In this document: piece by piece, positions 1 to 7,697 of the stretch
How positions within the stretch are numbered: position 1 is the stretch's first letter
How the letters are laid out: every line of letters begins with the position of its first letter
NCBI RefSeq assembly: GCF_009377175.1
Contig: NZ_VJZD01000043.1
Span: 1-49,772, forward strand
DNA from: Streptomyces adustus
GTDB lineage: Bacteria; Actinomycetota; Actinomycetes; Streptomycetales; Streptomycetaceae
Direction: 5' to 3'
Length of the DNA: 49,772 nt
Notes under the pieces: model-generated
The model's database searches: none
What the model saw: the letters and a program-made list of their open reading frames with translations, nothing else
Told to the model about the DNA's origin: nothing
Made by a program: the position numbers and the translations under genes

Positions 1-486
1 CCCTCCACCGGCACGCACCCGGTCGACACTGCCACGATCCGCTGGAACATCGGCCTGCTCCTCCCCCACCAACAAGCCCTCCCCCTCACCAACGACGAAC
101 TGGCAGCGCTCACCGACTTCCTGCGCACGCACACCCGACTGCTCATCACTCAGGTCGAACAGGCGGCCGCCCTGCGGCCGGCCGAGGACGTGCCTCGCTA
201 CGTCGCCCTCGCCTGCACCGCCAGGGCCCGTAAGCGACTCAGTGCTCAGCCCGCACTCGACCGGCACGGCCTGCTCGTCCACGCGCGCCGCCTCGCGCGG
301 GCCCTGGCCGCGCTGTGCGACCACCACGACGCCCTGGCGGGGGTGGCGATGTGTCTGGCCTGCGATCAGCCCTTCCACCCCGGCGACCAGACCATCCCCT
401 ACGACCACATCAGCCCCAGCGGCGGCGCAGCACGCGCCGGCCACATCCACGCCCGCTGCGCGAACACTGTCCGCCGCCATCGCTGA
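1..486 (+). CDS. DUF6415-like hypothetical protein, 5' end cut off
   Basis: The frame is open from the first base of the window, so the start codon lies upstream; it stops at 486. The visible 161 residues contain a leucine/alanine-rich helical part and a conserved-looking stretch around VPRYVALACTARARKRL followed by HARRLARALAALCDHH. This resembles the small Streptomyces proteins grouped as DUF6415, by memory only. The C-terminus adds CLACDQPF...HARC, a possible zinc-binding Cys/Cys/His set. A GTG codon at 190 could be an internal start but has no convincing ribosome site. The function is unknown. It may belong with the hypothetical genes that follow to 2997. Confidence 0.6.
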   Translation, partial: PSTGTHPVDTATIRWNIGLLLPHQQALPLTNDELAALTDFLRTHTRLLITQVEQAAALRPAEDVPRYVALACTARARKRLSAQPALDRHGLLVHARRLARALAALCDHHDALAGVAMCLACDQPFHPGDQTIPYDHISPSGGAARAGHIHARCANTVRRHR

Positions 487-572
487 CCAGCCACCACGCT
501 CTGCCTACTGCTCCGGACCATGCCGGGGCCCCACGGCGACCGCAGGGTCAGGGTCGCACCCACCCCGAATCT

Positions 573-614
573 CCCGTCCCGCCGGACGGCCAGGAAGGAC
601 TCCGGCGGGACGGG
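573..614. terminator. Hairpin, probable terminator after the DUF6415-like gene
   Basis: A perfect 13-bp inverted repeat (573-585 CCCGTCCCGCCGG and 602-614) surrounds a 16-base loop, 87 bases past the stop at 486. There is no U tract, as is common in actinomycetes. A second inverted repeat follows at 624-634/658-668 (11 bp, 23-base loop). The rest of the 487-813 spacer shows no gene. Confidence 0.5.
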
Positions 615-813
615 GCTACAGCACCCGCCCCGAGCCCCAACCCTGGACAGGTCGAGCCTCGGGGCGGGCCCCAACCCAGAGCGGCCACAACCGCACCGGG
701 CGCAGCACCCACACCGGCACCAGGCGCAGCATCCGCGGCGGGGTGCCGTTCCCGGCCCGGCCCCAGCGGCTGCTGCTCCAGTTCCGTCATCCACTAAATG
801 AGGATTCGTTCGT

Positions 814-1506
814 ATGCCTGCCCGTCCCGCCGACCCGAGTACCACCCGGCTGGTGCCCTACATCACTGGCCGTGAAGGCGAACACCCCGACCTGCTCGCC
901 TCCCTGCACGGCACCCAGGGCCCCGACGGCCGTCTTCAACTCGCCTACCGCAACGAGCAGAACGGGGACCGTGACCTGCGCGGCGTGCTGTGGGGACGCT
1001 GCTCCCAGAACATCGGCCCCGACAACCTGCCCACCGGACGGCCGCGGTGGCGGATGGTGCACCCCTCACGGCAGCGCGAATGCATGGAGCAGCTGCGCTG
1101 CCAGGTCTGCGCCCAGCCCGCCCGCACCGACCACGGCTACCTCTTCCTCGCCGGCCCCCACGAAGCACAGCCCGCCGGAGCCGGCGTGCGCACCGCGCAG
1201 CCGCCGGTATGCGTCCGGCACGCCCGGACCGCGGCCGAGCAGTGCCCGCACCTTCAGAGCCGGCCCACCGTGTTCCTCACCCAGAGCGCCCCGCTCTCCG
1301 GTGTCATCGGCACCCCCTACCAGTACACCCACGGCGGCCTGCACGCCTTACCCACCGACGACCGGGAGGCGCTGCCCTACGGACATCCCGGTCTGCGCTG
1401 GTACCTCGCCTCCCAGCTCGTCCGCCGACTGCGCGCCTACACCGTCGTCAGCCTCGACGACCTCGCACTCGCCCGTCACCGGGCAGGCACACCGCCTCAA
1501 GCCTGA
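814..1506 (+). CDS. Hypothetical protein with Cys/His zinc-binding-like clusters (230 aa)
   Basis: Open frame with strong G/C third-position bias. The ATG at 814 is preceded by an ATGAGGA purine stretch about 14 bases upstream, so the ribosome site is weak. Residues near 95-100 contain CQVCAQPARTDH and residues near 130-145 contain VCVRHARTAAEQCPH, spaced like a zinc-binding treble-clef or HNH-type module. The last third contains a short region YGHPGLRWYLASQLVRRL. I do not recognise the family. Similar cysteine-paired hypothetical proteins are common in Streptomyces islands and near phage-like regulators, but no function can be given. Confidence 0.6.
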   Translation: MPARPADPSTTRLVPYITGREGEHPDLLASLHGTQGPDGRLQLAYRNEQNGDRDLRGVLWGRCSQNIGPDNLPTGRPRWRMVHPSRQRECMEQLRCQVCAQPARTDHGYLFLAGPHEAQPAGAGVRTAQPPVCVRHARTAAEQCPHLQSRPTVFLTQSAPLSGVIGTPYQYTHGGLHALPTDDREALPYGHPGLRWYLASQLVRRLRAYTVVSLDDLALARHRAGTPPQA

Positions 1507-1573
1507 GCAGCAGGCGCCGCGCGAAGCCCCACCGCAGCGCAGAAACTCACCATCCGTCAACAGGAGACACATC

Positions 1574-1714
1574 GTGCCCGTCACATGCAAAGCCCCTGCC
1601 CGCCCATCAGCGGCGCCGCAGTTCCCCAAGCCGCAGGTCACCGGCCGACGCCGGCTCACCTGCCCCAGCCCCTGCTACGCCATGGCCAGTCCTATCGGAA
1701 AAGTGGCGGCCTGA
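1574..1714 (+). CDS. Small hypothetical protein (46 aa)
   Basis: GTG start at 1574 with an AGGAGA ribosome site about eight bases upstream. The frame ends at TGA 1712-1714 and overlaps the ATG of the next gene (TGATG), which argues for translational coupling. The product is basic and proline-rich with two cysteines (LTCPSPCYAM). No family recognised. Support comes mainly from the ribosome site and the overlap. Confidence 0.4.
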   Translation: MPVTCKAPARPSAAPQFPKPQVTGRRRLTCPSPCYAMASPIGKVAA

Positions 1715-1962
1715 TGCGCCTACCTCTTCCCCAGCGTGCGGCGATCCCGGTCGGTCCGGTGCCGGTGACCGGTGTGGACTTCATGCCGGGCAACTGGACC
1801 ACCGCGGCGGGCGAGGTCACCACGGACATGGGCGACCTCGCGGCGCGGGTGCGCAGCCTGATGGATCTCCAGCAGGGGGCGGCCTGCTCGTTGGGGAAGT
1901 GTCCCCTGGCCTTGACTGCCCGGCAGTCCATGGACGAGGGGGGCCGGAAACCGCCGCGTTAG
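1714..1962 (+). CDS. Small hypothetical protein (82 aa), coupled to upstream small gene
   Basis: ATG at 1714 overlaps the upstream stop as TGATG. The protein has a GVDFMPGNWTTAAGEV segment, then a short amphipathic helix (DLAARVRSLMDLQQGA) and a tail with two cysteines. It ends at 1962, close before the start of the coiled-coil protein at 2020, so 1574-2997 is probably one transcript. The function is unknown. Confidence 0.45.
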   Translation: MRLPLPQRAAIPVGPVPVTGVDFMPGNWTTAAGEVTTDMGDLAARVRSLMDLQQGAACSLGKCPLALTARQSMDEGGRKPPR

Positions 1963-2019
1963 CTGATGCCTGTATGGGGAGGGATGGGCTGGTTGACTGG
2001 TCAACTGCGAGGGGGCTGC

Positions 2020-2997
2020 GTGGCACGGCGGGACTTCGAGAGGATTCTGGGCGAGCTCGGCGACATACGACAGGCGGTGCACGACTCTTCGACCGGACTG
2101 ACGGGATTGCGCAAGGACCAGGAAGACCTGCGCCGCAAGGTGCTGGAGACGGTTCAGCAGGGCACCGCAGGGCTACGTGAGGAGAACCGGGAGCTGCGGC
2201 GCCGCCAGGAGAAGATGCTTACCGATCTGGCGGATGCGCGTACTGGCGTTGAGGCCTTGCGGCGGGAGCTCGCGCAGGCCTTCTCGCACATCCTGGGTGC
2301 GGCGGACCCGGCGCGCGTCGCGGAGCGTGGGTCGTCTTTGGAGCTTGTGGAGCGCGAACCGCGGCCGCTGGATGTGGCGGACGTCGAAGCGGGTGACGGG
2401 TGGAGGGAAGAGGCAGTGAATGAGATCCCTGGCCCGGTCAGTGACGGCGAGGAAGAACAGCGGGCCCGGGACGGGCTGCCGGAGGTCGTCACCGCGCCAG
2501 CATCCGCTACGCAGGTCTCTCCAGCGGTTGACGCCACCTCGGCAGAGCCTTCGGCAGGCTCAGCGGCCCCGGCCTCGGGGGATGCCGAACGGCAGCGTGA
2601 GGAGGACCGCGCTCAGCATTTGGAAAGCGTGCTGCGGGCCGCAGCCATCGCTTCGGCCCGCGTGATCTGCCATCGGGACACCTGGTCGTTCCTGATCGAA
2701 CAGACTTCCCAGCACCCCCACTTCCGCCTCCCCGATCGGATCAACGACCTCGACGACGGAATGATCGAGACGTCTCTGTCCGGCCGCTCCGTCCTGGCAG
2801 TCCTGGTCACCAAGCGCAAGGTCAGCGACGACCACGCTTCGGTAGACAAAGACGTGGCGACCTGGGCGCTGGCGTGCGCTGTTTACCAACGCGCCCGGAT
2901 GGCCGTCACCGACACCACGCGCACCCGGCTCGACGGCGCCCAGGTCACCACCATCGTTCTCGACGACCGCCCCACGACCACCAGTCAGGCAGCCTGA
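2020..2997 (+). CDS. Coiled-coil hypothetical protein (325 aa)
   Basis: The GTG at 2020 is preferred because GAGGGGG lies six bases upstream; an in-frame ATG at 1966 would add 18 residues without a clear ribosome site. Residues 1-95 form a strong heptad-rich coiled coil (DFERILGELGDIRQAV, then LREENRELRRRQEKML). Residues 100-200 are an acidic, alanine/proline-rich linker. Residues 210-320 form a compact domain containing ICHRDTWSFLIEQ and DKDVATWALACAVYQRARM, probably the conserved globular part. No signal peptide or membrane segment is seen. It may be a scaffold or DNA-associated protein, but the function is unknown. Confidence 0.6.
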   Translation: MARRDFERILGELGDIRQAVHDSSTGLTGLRKDQEDLRRKVLETVQQGTAGLREENRELRRRQEKMLTDLADARTGVEALRRELAQAFSHILGAADPARVAERGSSLELVEREPRPLDVADVEAGDGWREEAVNEIPGPVSDGEEEQRARDGLPEVVTAPASATQVSPAVDATSAEPSAGSAAPASGDAERQREEDRAQHLESVLRAAAIASARVICHRDTWSFLIEQTSQHPHFRLPDRINDLDDGMIETSLSGRSVLAVLVTKRKVSDDHASVDKDVATWALACAVYQRARMAVTDTTRTRLDGAQVTTIVLDDRPTTTSQAA

Positions 2998-3268
2998 CCA
3001 GCCAGTCCAGGCCACCGTTCGCTAAACCGGCCACACCTGAGAGGAGCGCAGCCTCGCCAGACGGCGGGTGTCAAGCGGAGCCACGCGGCATGGTCGGCTG
3101 GCCGATGCAGGAGCGAACAGCGCGCGTTCTCACTGTGGCCTCCACCTGCTCGGAGCGTGTCCGTCAGCTCTGGAGATCGTTTCACCATGAATCGCGTACA
3201 CGGGCCCGAACCTGAAACGCGAGCGCTGAGGGCTCCGGCTTGCGCTGCCCGCTCCAGAGTCCTCAGCC

Positions 3269-3308
3269 GTAGCCCGGTCCCGGATCCGCTCTGGCGGGAC
3301 CGGGCTAC
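3269..3308. terminator. Perfect 14-bp inverted repeat hairpin
   Basis: Arms 3269-3282 (GTAGCCCGGTCCCG) and 3295-3308 are exact reverse complements around a 12-base loop. It is the likely terminator for the coiled-coil gene, 270 bases upstream, or a relic of a lost gene. Confidence 0.5.
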
Positions 3309-3614
3309 GTCTTCCACGACCTGGCCGCCCTACGAGCCGGCAAACAGATCCGCGATAGCGTTCTGCGACGACTCCAGCGTTCGTCACCATGTCCGCGGTT
3401 CAGGCCGCGTCGAACTCGTGTGCATGACTCCCCCGCCGCTCCACCCACCACTGATCGGCTAGAACATCGGGCTCTACAACGCCAACACCGTGAGGAGCGC
3501 CTGTCTGTGGCTGGCGCTCCTCGACGCGTCGCCGAGAGGCGGGCAGTTGCCGCTGCCTGCCAGGTAAACGCCGTGCCGAACTCGACCAGCTCGAGATGCG
3601 CTGGCCCTGGAACG

Positions 3615-3658
3615 CAGGGATGACCCGCCACGACGGGGGTTAAGGCGGGCCATCCCTG
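3615..3658. terminator. 15-bp hairpin, one mismatch
   Basis: Arms 3615-3629 (CAGGGATGACCCGCC) and 3644-3658 pair at 14 of 15 positions around a 14-base loop. The shape is terminator-like. The neighbouring sequence is decayed, so it may have served a gene that is no longer intact. Confidence 0.45.
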
Positions 3659-3799
3659 ACTTCATATGATCCCTAAAAATGAGCCTATATTCAGGCATAT
3701 TCGAATTCGTGTCGCAAGGATCGCCCGTCTGGCGGTCCTTCGTCGTTCCCGGAGGTCCCGTGCGGGGACTGTAAGACGTTCGCTGTAACTCCCGATCAT

Positions 3800-4275
3800 G
3801 GAAGATGCATCGATGACCAGTGAGAACGTGTCCGGGTACGGGGCCGTCGAGCCCGCGAAGGCTGTGTCGGCGAGAGCATCCCGAGTTGCCGAGTTGCCTC
3901 GAGGAGTTCCTGCCCCCACTCCACCTCAACGCCCAGTGCAGCCAGTCGGTGCCGCAGATGCGCCTCCACCTCCGCCTGCGAATTGACCAGCACGGGGTAA
4001 CTCGCCAACGTCCCGTTGGCATCGACTGCCAAGCGGAGCAGACTCCGACCGTTTAGGTGCGTGACGAACTCCGCCACCTGAACCGACCGCTCCGGCAAAC
4101 GGTCCAGAGCGCCGAGTCGATCGAGGACCTCCGAACCTCGCGGCTGCAGGCCAATGGCTCGCGAAGTCGCAGCCGGCCCCTCTTGTTTGTCTATGACCTT
4201 CACCGACACCCCGGCCGCGCGCAGGCCGCACCCCGCAAGAAGCTGAGTTGGCAGACCCCCGCCCAAGCGTTCACT
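3800..4275 (-). pseudogene. FAD-dependent monooxygenase remnant (N-terminal part, frameshifted)
   Basis: Reading leftwards from about 4275, the minus strand encodes a degenerate Rossmann start (GGGLPTQLLAG) followed by GVSVKVIDKQEGPAATSRA and LQPRGSEVLDRLGALDRL. This is the usual N-terminal layout of FAD_binding_3 aromatic hydroxylases, with the second FAD motif region at ASYPVLVNSQAEVEAHLRHR. Near 3880-3900 the similarity moves to another frame (YPDTFSLVIDAS). The remaining two thirds of a normal ~500-residue enzyme are absent. It is not a copy of the intact monooxygenase at 33873, whose sequence differs clearly. Confidence 0.65.
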
Positions 4276-4339
4276 GAGGCTCTGACACTCTGAGCCTGCA
4301 ACGTTGCGACAATCATGCGAATCCGCCGGGGCGGGGACG

Positions 4340-4645
4340 CTAGGCATGGAAGTCAATCTCGTCGAGCGCGACGAGCAGGTCGTCAACGAGCCGCTGATGC
4401 TGTTGCCGCTCGGCATGCCGCGACGGAGTCGCCAGCACCAGGGTCTTTGCCAACGCAAGGTCTCCCGTGCCGGCACCGAGCAGTTCTCGGGTGACGATGA
4501 TGGAGTCCATCCCCCCGACGTTCCGCGCACTCAGGAGGGACTGGATGGCCGACATCTCGGTCCCAGACGTCATCAGCTGGCGGAGCTCATCAGTCAAGGC
4601 CGAGATCCGGGCACCCCTCTCAGGGTCAAGCCCTGATACTGCCAT
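4340..4645 (-). CDS. Hypothetical protein (101 aa), second gene of a two-gene operon
   Basis: ATG at 4645 follows the stop of the upstream gene by three bases (TGA ACG ATG), so the two are almost certainly co-translated. The product is predicted helical (LDPERGARISALTDELRQLM, then MDSIIVTRELLGAGTGDLALAKTLVL). No membrane segment or recognised domain. Its neighbour carries an HTH-like stretch, so a regulatory pair is possible, but this is inference. Confidence 0.6.
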   Translation of the reverse strand: MAVSGLDPERGARISALTDELRQLMTSGTEMSAIQSLLSARNVGGMDSIIVTRELLGAGTGDLALAKTLVLATPSRHAERQQHQRLVDDLLVALDEIDFHA

Positions 4646-4648
4646 CGT

Positions 4649-5185
4649 TCAGTTCCTTTCCTCTGGCGCAGCCCTCTCGGCCGTGGTCTCGCTCATGGCG
4701 AGGCCGGCGCTGACGGCCTCTCTGTCATCGATTCCGACGTGCCGGACGAAGGCCCACCGGTCCAGCTGAGTGCAAGCCCAGGACGGGTCGTAGGCCGCGG
4801 TGGGTAGCTGCGGGATGCGTTTGCGCCCCGTCTCATCCAGACGGTAGGGCTCCTCGAAAGCCCGGTTCCACCTTTGGACATCAGCGGCGTACCGCTCTTC
4901 GGCCTCTTCGGCGCTGATCTCCAAGTAGGCGGCGATCTGCGCCCAGGAGCTGCCCCGCTCGACCTCGTAGACGACAGCCGATTTCAAAGTGTGCTCAGCC
5001 AGTTCGATGAGCTGCCGCGCTTGGCTGACTCGACCACCCAATCCTGTGTCGTCATCGTTTCGGGTACTGACCAGACCGCTGGCGGCGTCAGCCACCTCCG
5101 TGGCGTTGTCCGCGAGCACGAGTCGCGCCCGTGCCTCGCGGGTGTATGCGGCTCGGTCGAGGTCATAGGGGGTGGACTCGCTCAT
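4649..5185 (-). CDS. Hypothetical HTH-like protein (178 aa)
   Basis: The ATG at 5185 (MSESTPYDLDRAAY) is preferred to the longer reading from 5512, because upstream residues fall in IS remnants and lack coding character. The first half is helical (YTREARARLVLADNATEVAD). Residues 80-110 include SSWAQIAAYLEISAEEAEERY, which resembles the small-sigma/HTH 'is this site bound' pattern. The tail carries YDPSWACTQLDRWAFVRHVG. It is coupled to the 101-residue gene downstream. Such pairs occur in Streptomyces as uncharacterised proteins; no reaction can be assigned. Confidence 0.6.
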   Translation of the reverse strand: MSESTPYDLDRAAYTREARARLVLADNATEVADAASGLVSTRNDDDTGLGGRVSQARQLIELAEHTLKSAVVYEVERGSSWAQIAAYLEISAEEAEERYAADVQRWNRAFEEPYRLDETGRKRIPQLPTAAYDPSWACTQLDRWAFVRHVGIDDREAVSAGLAMSETTAERAAPEERN

Positions 5186-5317
5186 GAGGGACAGCGTTCC
5201 ACGTCCACCCGTCCTGCGGGTACCGACTATCACGGCGACCCACGAACGCGCGTGGCACCTCCGGGTTCCTCGTTTCGGCGCTGCCTGACACAGGCTCGCC
5301 GGAACATGTGCGCTTTG

Positions 5318-5392
5318 GCAATACCGACATTGGTCGTGAGAATCGTGCTCGACTTCAGATACCTCTGGTTGATCACCTGGAAGAGGGCTGAA
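5318..5392 (-). pseudogene. IS21-family IstB helper fragment
   Basis: The minus strand encodes ALFQVINQRYLKSSTILTTN followed by VGIA. This is the conserved late segment of IstB ATP-binding helper proteins of IS21 elements. Only about 25 residues survive, with no other part of the gene next to it. It is a scrap of a former IS21 insertion. Confidence 0.6.
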
Positions 5393-5539
5393 GTCCCGTC
5401 GCCGGGCAGTGGGAGATGTTGGGTCGGGGACGGGACGCCGTGCACCGTTTCCAGTACCGGTCTTCCCGTCCCCGCCCGCCCGCCGAACCGGACGTGCCCG
5501 TTGGCCCAGCATGGCTCGCCACGTGGTCCGCTGAATCAG

Positions 5540-6165
5540 GCGAGGTATTCACTGACCTGGCCGACGAAGGCCACATCATCGTGGTTCGTCCGGCGGAAAC
5601 GTGCTCCGTCGGAATCGACCTCATCCATCACCACCGCCCAACTAGCCCTCGCCCAGCTGCCGAAGAAGTACCGGCGAGGGCGACAGACGCTGATCCGCAC
5701 GGACTCCACCGGCGACACCCACAACTTTGTGTCCTGGCTCGCGAAACCTAGCCGATGGCTGTCCTACTCGGTCGGCATAGTGATCACCGGCACCATCCAC
5801 CAGCACCTTCTGCAGATCCCGGCCTCGGCCTGGACGCCAGCCGTTGAGGCCGACGGCACGGTCCGCGACGGCGTATGGGTCGCCGATCTCACCGGCAGGC
5901 TGCTGGACGGCTGGCCGAAGGCATGCGGCTTATCGTCCGAAAGGAGCGGCCGCGTCCCGGGTCCCAGCTGAGGATCACGGACGCGGACGGCATGCGAATC
6001 ACGTGCTTCGCGACCAACACCCCCGACCAGCCGATCTCCGGGCTCGAACTCCGTCACCGGCTGCGAGCCCGGGCCGAAGACCGTATCCGGGCCGCCCGCG
6101 CGACCGGTCTCCGCAACCTGCCCCTGCACCAGCTTGCTGTCCCACCTGATGCGCTTGCCACTTCG
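5540..6165 (+). pseudogene. IS1380-family transposase remnant, frameshifted
   Basis: The translation carries the DDE core of IS1380-type transposases: AQLALAQLPKKY, RQTLIRTDSTGDTHNFVSWL (second catalytic Asp region), SVGIVITG, and WTPAVEADGTVRDGVWVADL. Near 5911-5925 the frame shifts and continues as MRLIVRKERPRPGSQLRITD and then DLELRHRLRARAEDRI (E-helix region), ending at GLRNLPLHQ. The N-terminal third and the C-terminus are missing, so it cannot be active. Confidence 0.75.
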
Positions 6166-6249
6166 CGTCGTCGGATCAAGCTGCTGGAGCAGGAGAGCGA
6201 GGTCCTGCACCGGGCCACGGACTGTCTACCGCGGGCGCGTCTTCCGTGA
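6166..6249 (+). pseudogene. IS3-family OrfA tail fused to the IS1380 remnant
   Basis: Directly after the IS1380 similarity the same frame reads RRRIKLLEQESEVLHRATDC and stops at 6249. This matches the leucine-zipper tail of IS3-family OrfA proteins (RIKxLEQENxxLRRA). The junction shows one decayed element joined to another. Confidence 0.6.
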
Positions 6250-6290
6250 AAAGGATCTACCTGTTCCTGAGTGTCAGGTCAGTCGCCGGA

Positions 6291-7292
6291 TCAGTGTGCC
6301 CAGGCAGGGGCAGCGTCGTGGTCGAGTGAGCCGAGCAGGGCTTGCACTTCGGCGTCGGTCGGGTAGGAGCTCTGGGCTCCGCGGCGGGTGGCGGCATAGG
6401 CGGCGACCGCTGCTGCCTTGTGCGCGGCGTCGACGACGGTACGGCCGTCGGCCAGCCCCGCGAGTACCGCTCCGAGGAAGGCGTCCCCGCAACCGGTGGT
6501 GTCGACGGCGTCGACGGTGATCGCGGCGATGGGGACGACGTGGGCCTGGGCGTCGGGGCCGGTGCCGTCGCCATGGCTCAGCACCACCGCGCCGCGCGCT
6601 CCCGCGGTCACCACCGTGCTGCGGATACCGAAGCGTTCGAACAGCGCACGGCAGATGTCTTCCCACGGCTTTGCGGTCACGTCGGCCCCCACCATGTCGG
6701 CGAGTTCGAGTTCGTTGACCACCAGCAGGTCGACCATGGCCAGCAGGTCCGGATGCGGTGTGCGATAAGGCGAGGGGTTGAGCACGACCCGGCCTCCGGA
6801 GCTGTGGGCGATCCGAGCCGCGGTGAGGACCACCCGGTCGTCGACTTCGAAGGCGAGGCCGAGTACCGCTGCCCGGGCGATGGTCTCCTGGGCGAGTTCG
6901 ACGTCGCGCTCGCCCAGCACGCCGTTGGCTCCCGGGGAGACGACGATGGTGTTCTCGCCTTCGCGGTCGATGGTGATCAACGCCGTGCCGGTGGCGACGT
7001 CCGAGAAGGACCGCACCCGGGTGATGTCGATCCCATCCCGCTCGAGCGCGTCGCGCAGGATTCCGCCGTGCTCGTCGTGGCCGACCGCACCCACCATGCT
7101 CACGGATGCGCCGAGGCGGGACGCAGCCACCGCCTGGTTGGCCGACTTGCCGCCGGAGCCGACCACCAGTCCGCCGCCGCGGACGGTCTGTCCCGGCTGG
7201 GGCAGGTGCTCCGTGACGACGCTCAGGTCCGCGTTGATGGAACCGACCACACATACGGTGTCCGTGGTGTGGGAAGAGGCTGTCGTGTCCAT
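6291..7292 (-). CDS. rbsK: Ribokinase, PfkB family
   Basis: Phosphorylates ribose to ribose-5-phosphate in the cytoplasm. The 333-residue protein has the PfkB layout: N-terminal GSINADL, the first signature GGKSANQAVAASRLGA near residue 48, the substrate region NTIVVSPGAN, and the C-terminal ATP/anion-hole signature DTTGCGDAF with the catalytic Asp near residue 270. The usual DTTGAGDAF has Ala in place of this Cys; that is a mild variant. The length is slightly above the usual ~305-310. It lies downstream of an MFS transporter and a nucleoside hydrolase on the same strand, so its substrate is probably ribose released from nucleosides. A 405-base gap from the transporter suggests it may also have its own promoter. 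No strong ribosome site precedes ATG 7292. Confidence 0.9.
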   Translation of the reverse strand: MDTTASSHTTDTVCVVGSINADLSVVTEHLPQPGQTVRGGGLVVGSGGKSANQAVAASRLGASVSMVGAVGHDEHGGILRDALERDGIDITRVRSFSDVATGTALITIDREGENTIVVSPGANGVLGERDVELAQETIARAAVLGLAFEVDDRVVLTAARIAHSSGGRVVLNPSPYRTPHPDLLAMVDLLVVNELELADMVGADVTAKPWEDICRALFERFGIRSTVVTAGARGAVVLSHGDGTGPDAQAHVVPIAAITVDAVDTTGCGDAFLGAVLAGLADGRTVVDAAHKAAAVAAYAATRRGAQSSYPTDAEVQALLGSLDHDAAPAWAH

Positions 7293-7697
7293 GTGATGGT
7301 GTTTTCCGTTCGATCAATCAATGCGATGGGTGCCGGGCAGCACTCCGGCTGGCGCGGGCCGCTCTGCGAGCGCTCCCCGGAGCAGCCGGCCTGCCACCTG
7401 GGTGAGTGCCCCGGGCCTCGGCCACGTCCTCGTCCTCGTCCTTGGAGAACTCGGGAGCGCCGTGGTGGAGGTCGAAGCCGCCGGCGTCGGCCTGGATGTC
7501 CGCTCCTGGGCCTCGGCTCGCTCTGCCTGCGAAGCGAGCGCCGGCCGCTGGGATGGTTCCCTGCTGCCCTGAGAGAGGACCGGCCATCATCTGCGCCCTG
7601 GGCTCCGGTGCGATCGGTGCCCAGGGCTCCACGGACATCCGGCCGTTTCAGGGTCGGAGGTGTCGGATCCGCGTGGGCAATCCGACGGTGTTGCAGG
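7293..7697. other. 405-base spacer between transporter and ribokinase
   Basis: Open frames occur on both strands (for example a 106-codon minus frame at 7318-7638) but none resembles a known family or has a ribosome site. It may hold a promoter for the ribokinase or be the ghost of a lost gene. I see no clear hairpin. Confidence 0.4.

Larger units (their letters stand above)
2998..3799. other. Gene-poor spacer with two strong hairpins
   Basis: About 800 bases without a convincing gene on either strand; open frames here lack coding bias and ribosome sites. It contains the hairpins at 3269-3308 and 3615-3658. An AT-richer patch at 3661-3700 follows the second hairpin and could hold a promoter, but no clear -35/-10 pair was found. 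Confidence 0.5.

Noticed and set aside
990..2180. A 396-codon plus frame
   Set aside because: It runs out of phase across four better-supported genes and is Arg/Pro-rich with no motif.
5440..5512. A stretch resembling the GTCCGGTTCGG region found next to group II intron ORFs (minus strand)
   Set aside because: Only a short similarity to recalled intron sequence; no reverse transcriptase, domain V or boundaries are visible. A covariance-model search (Rfam group II) would decide.
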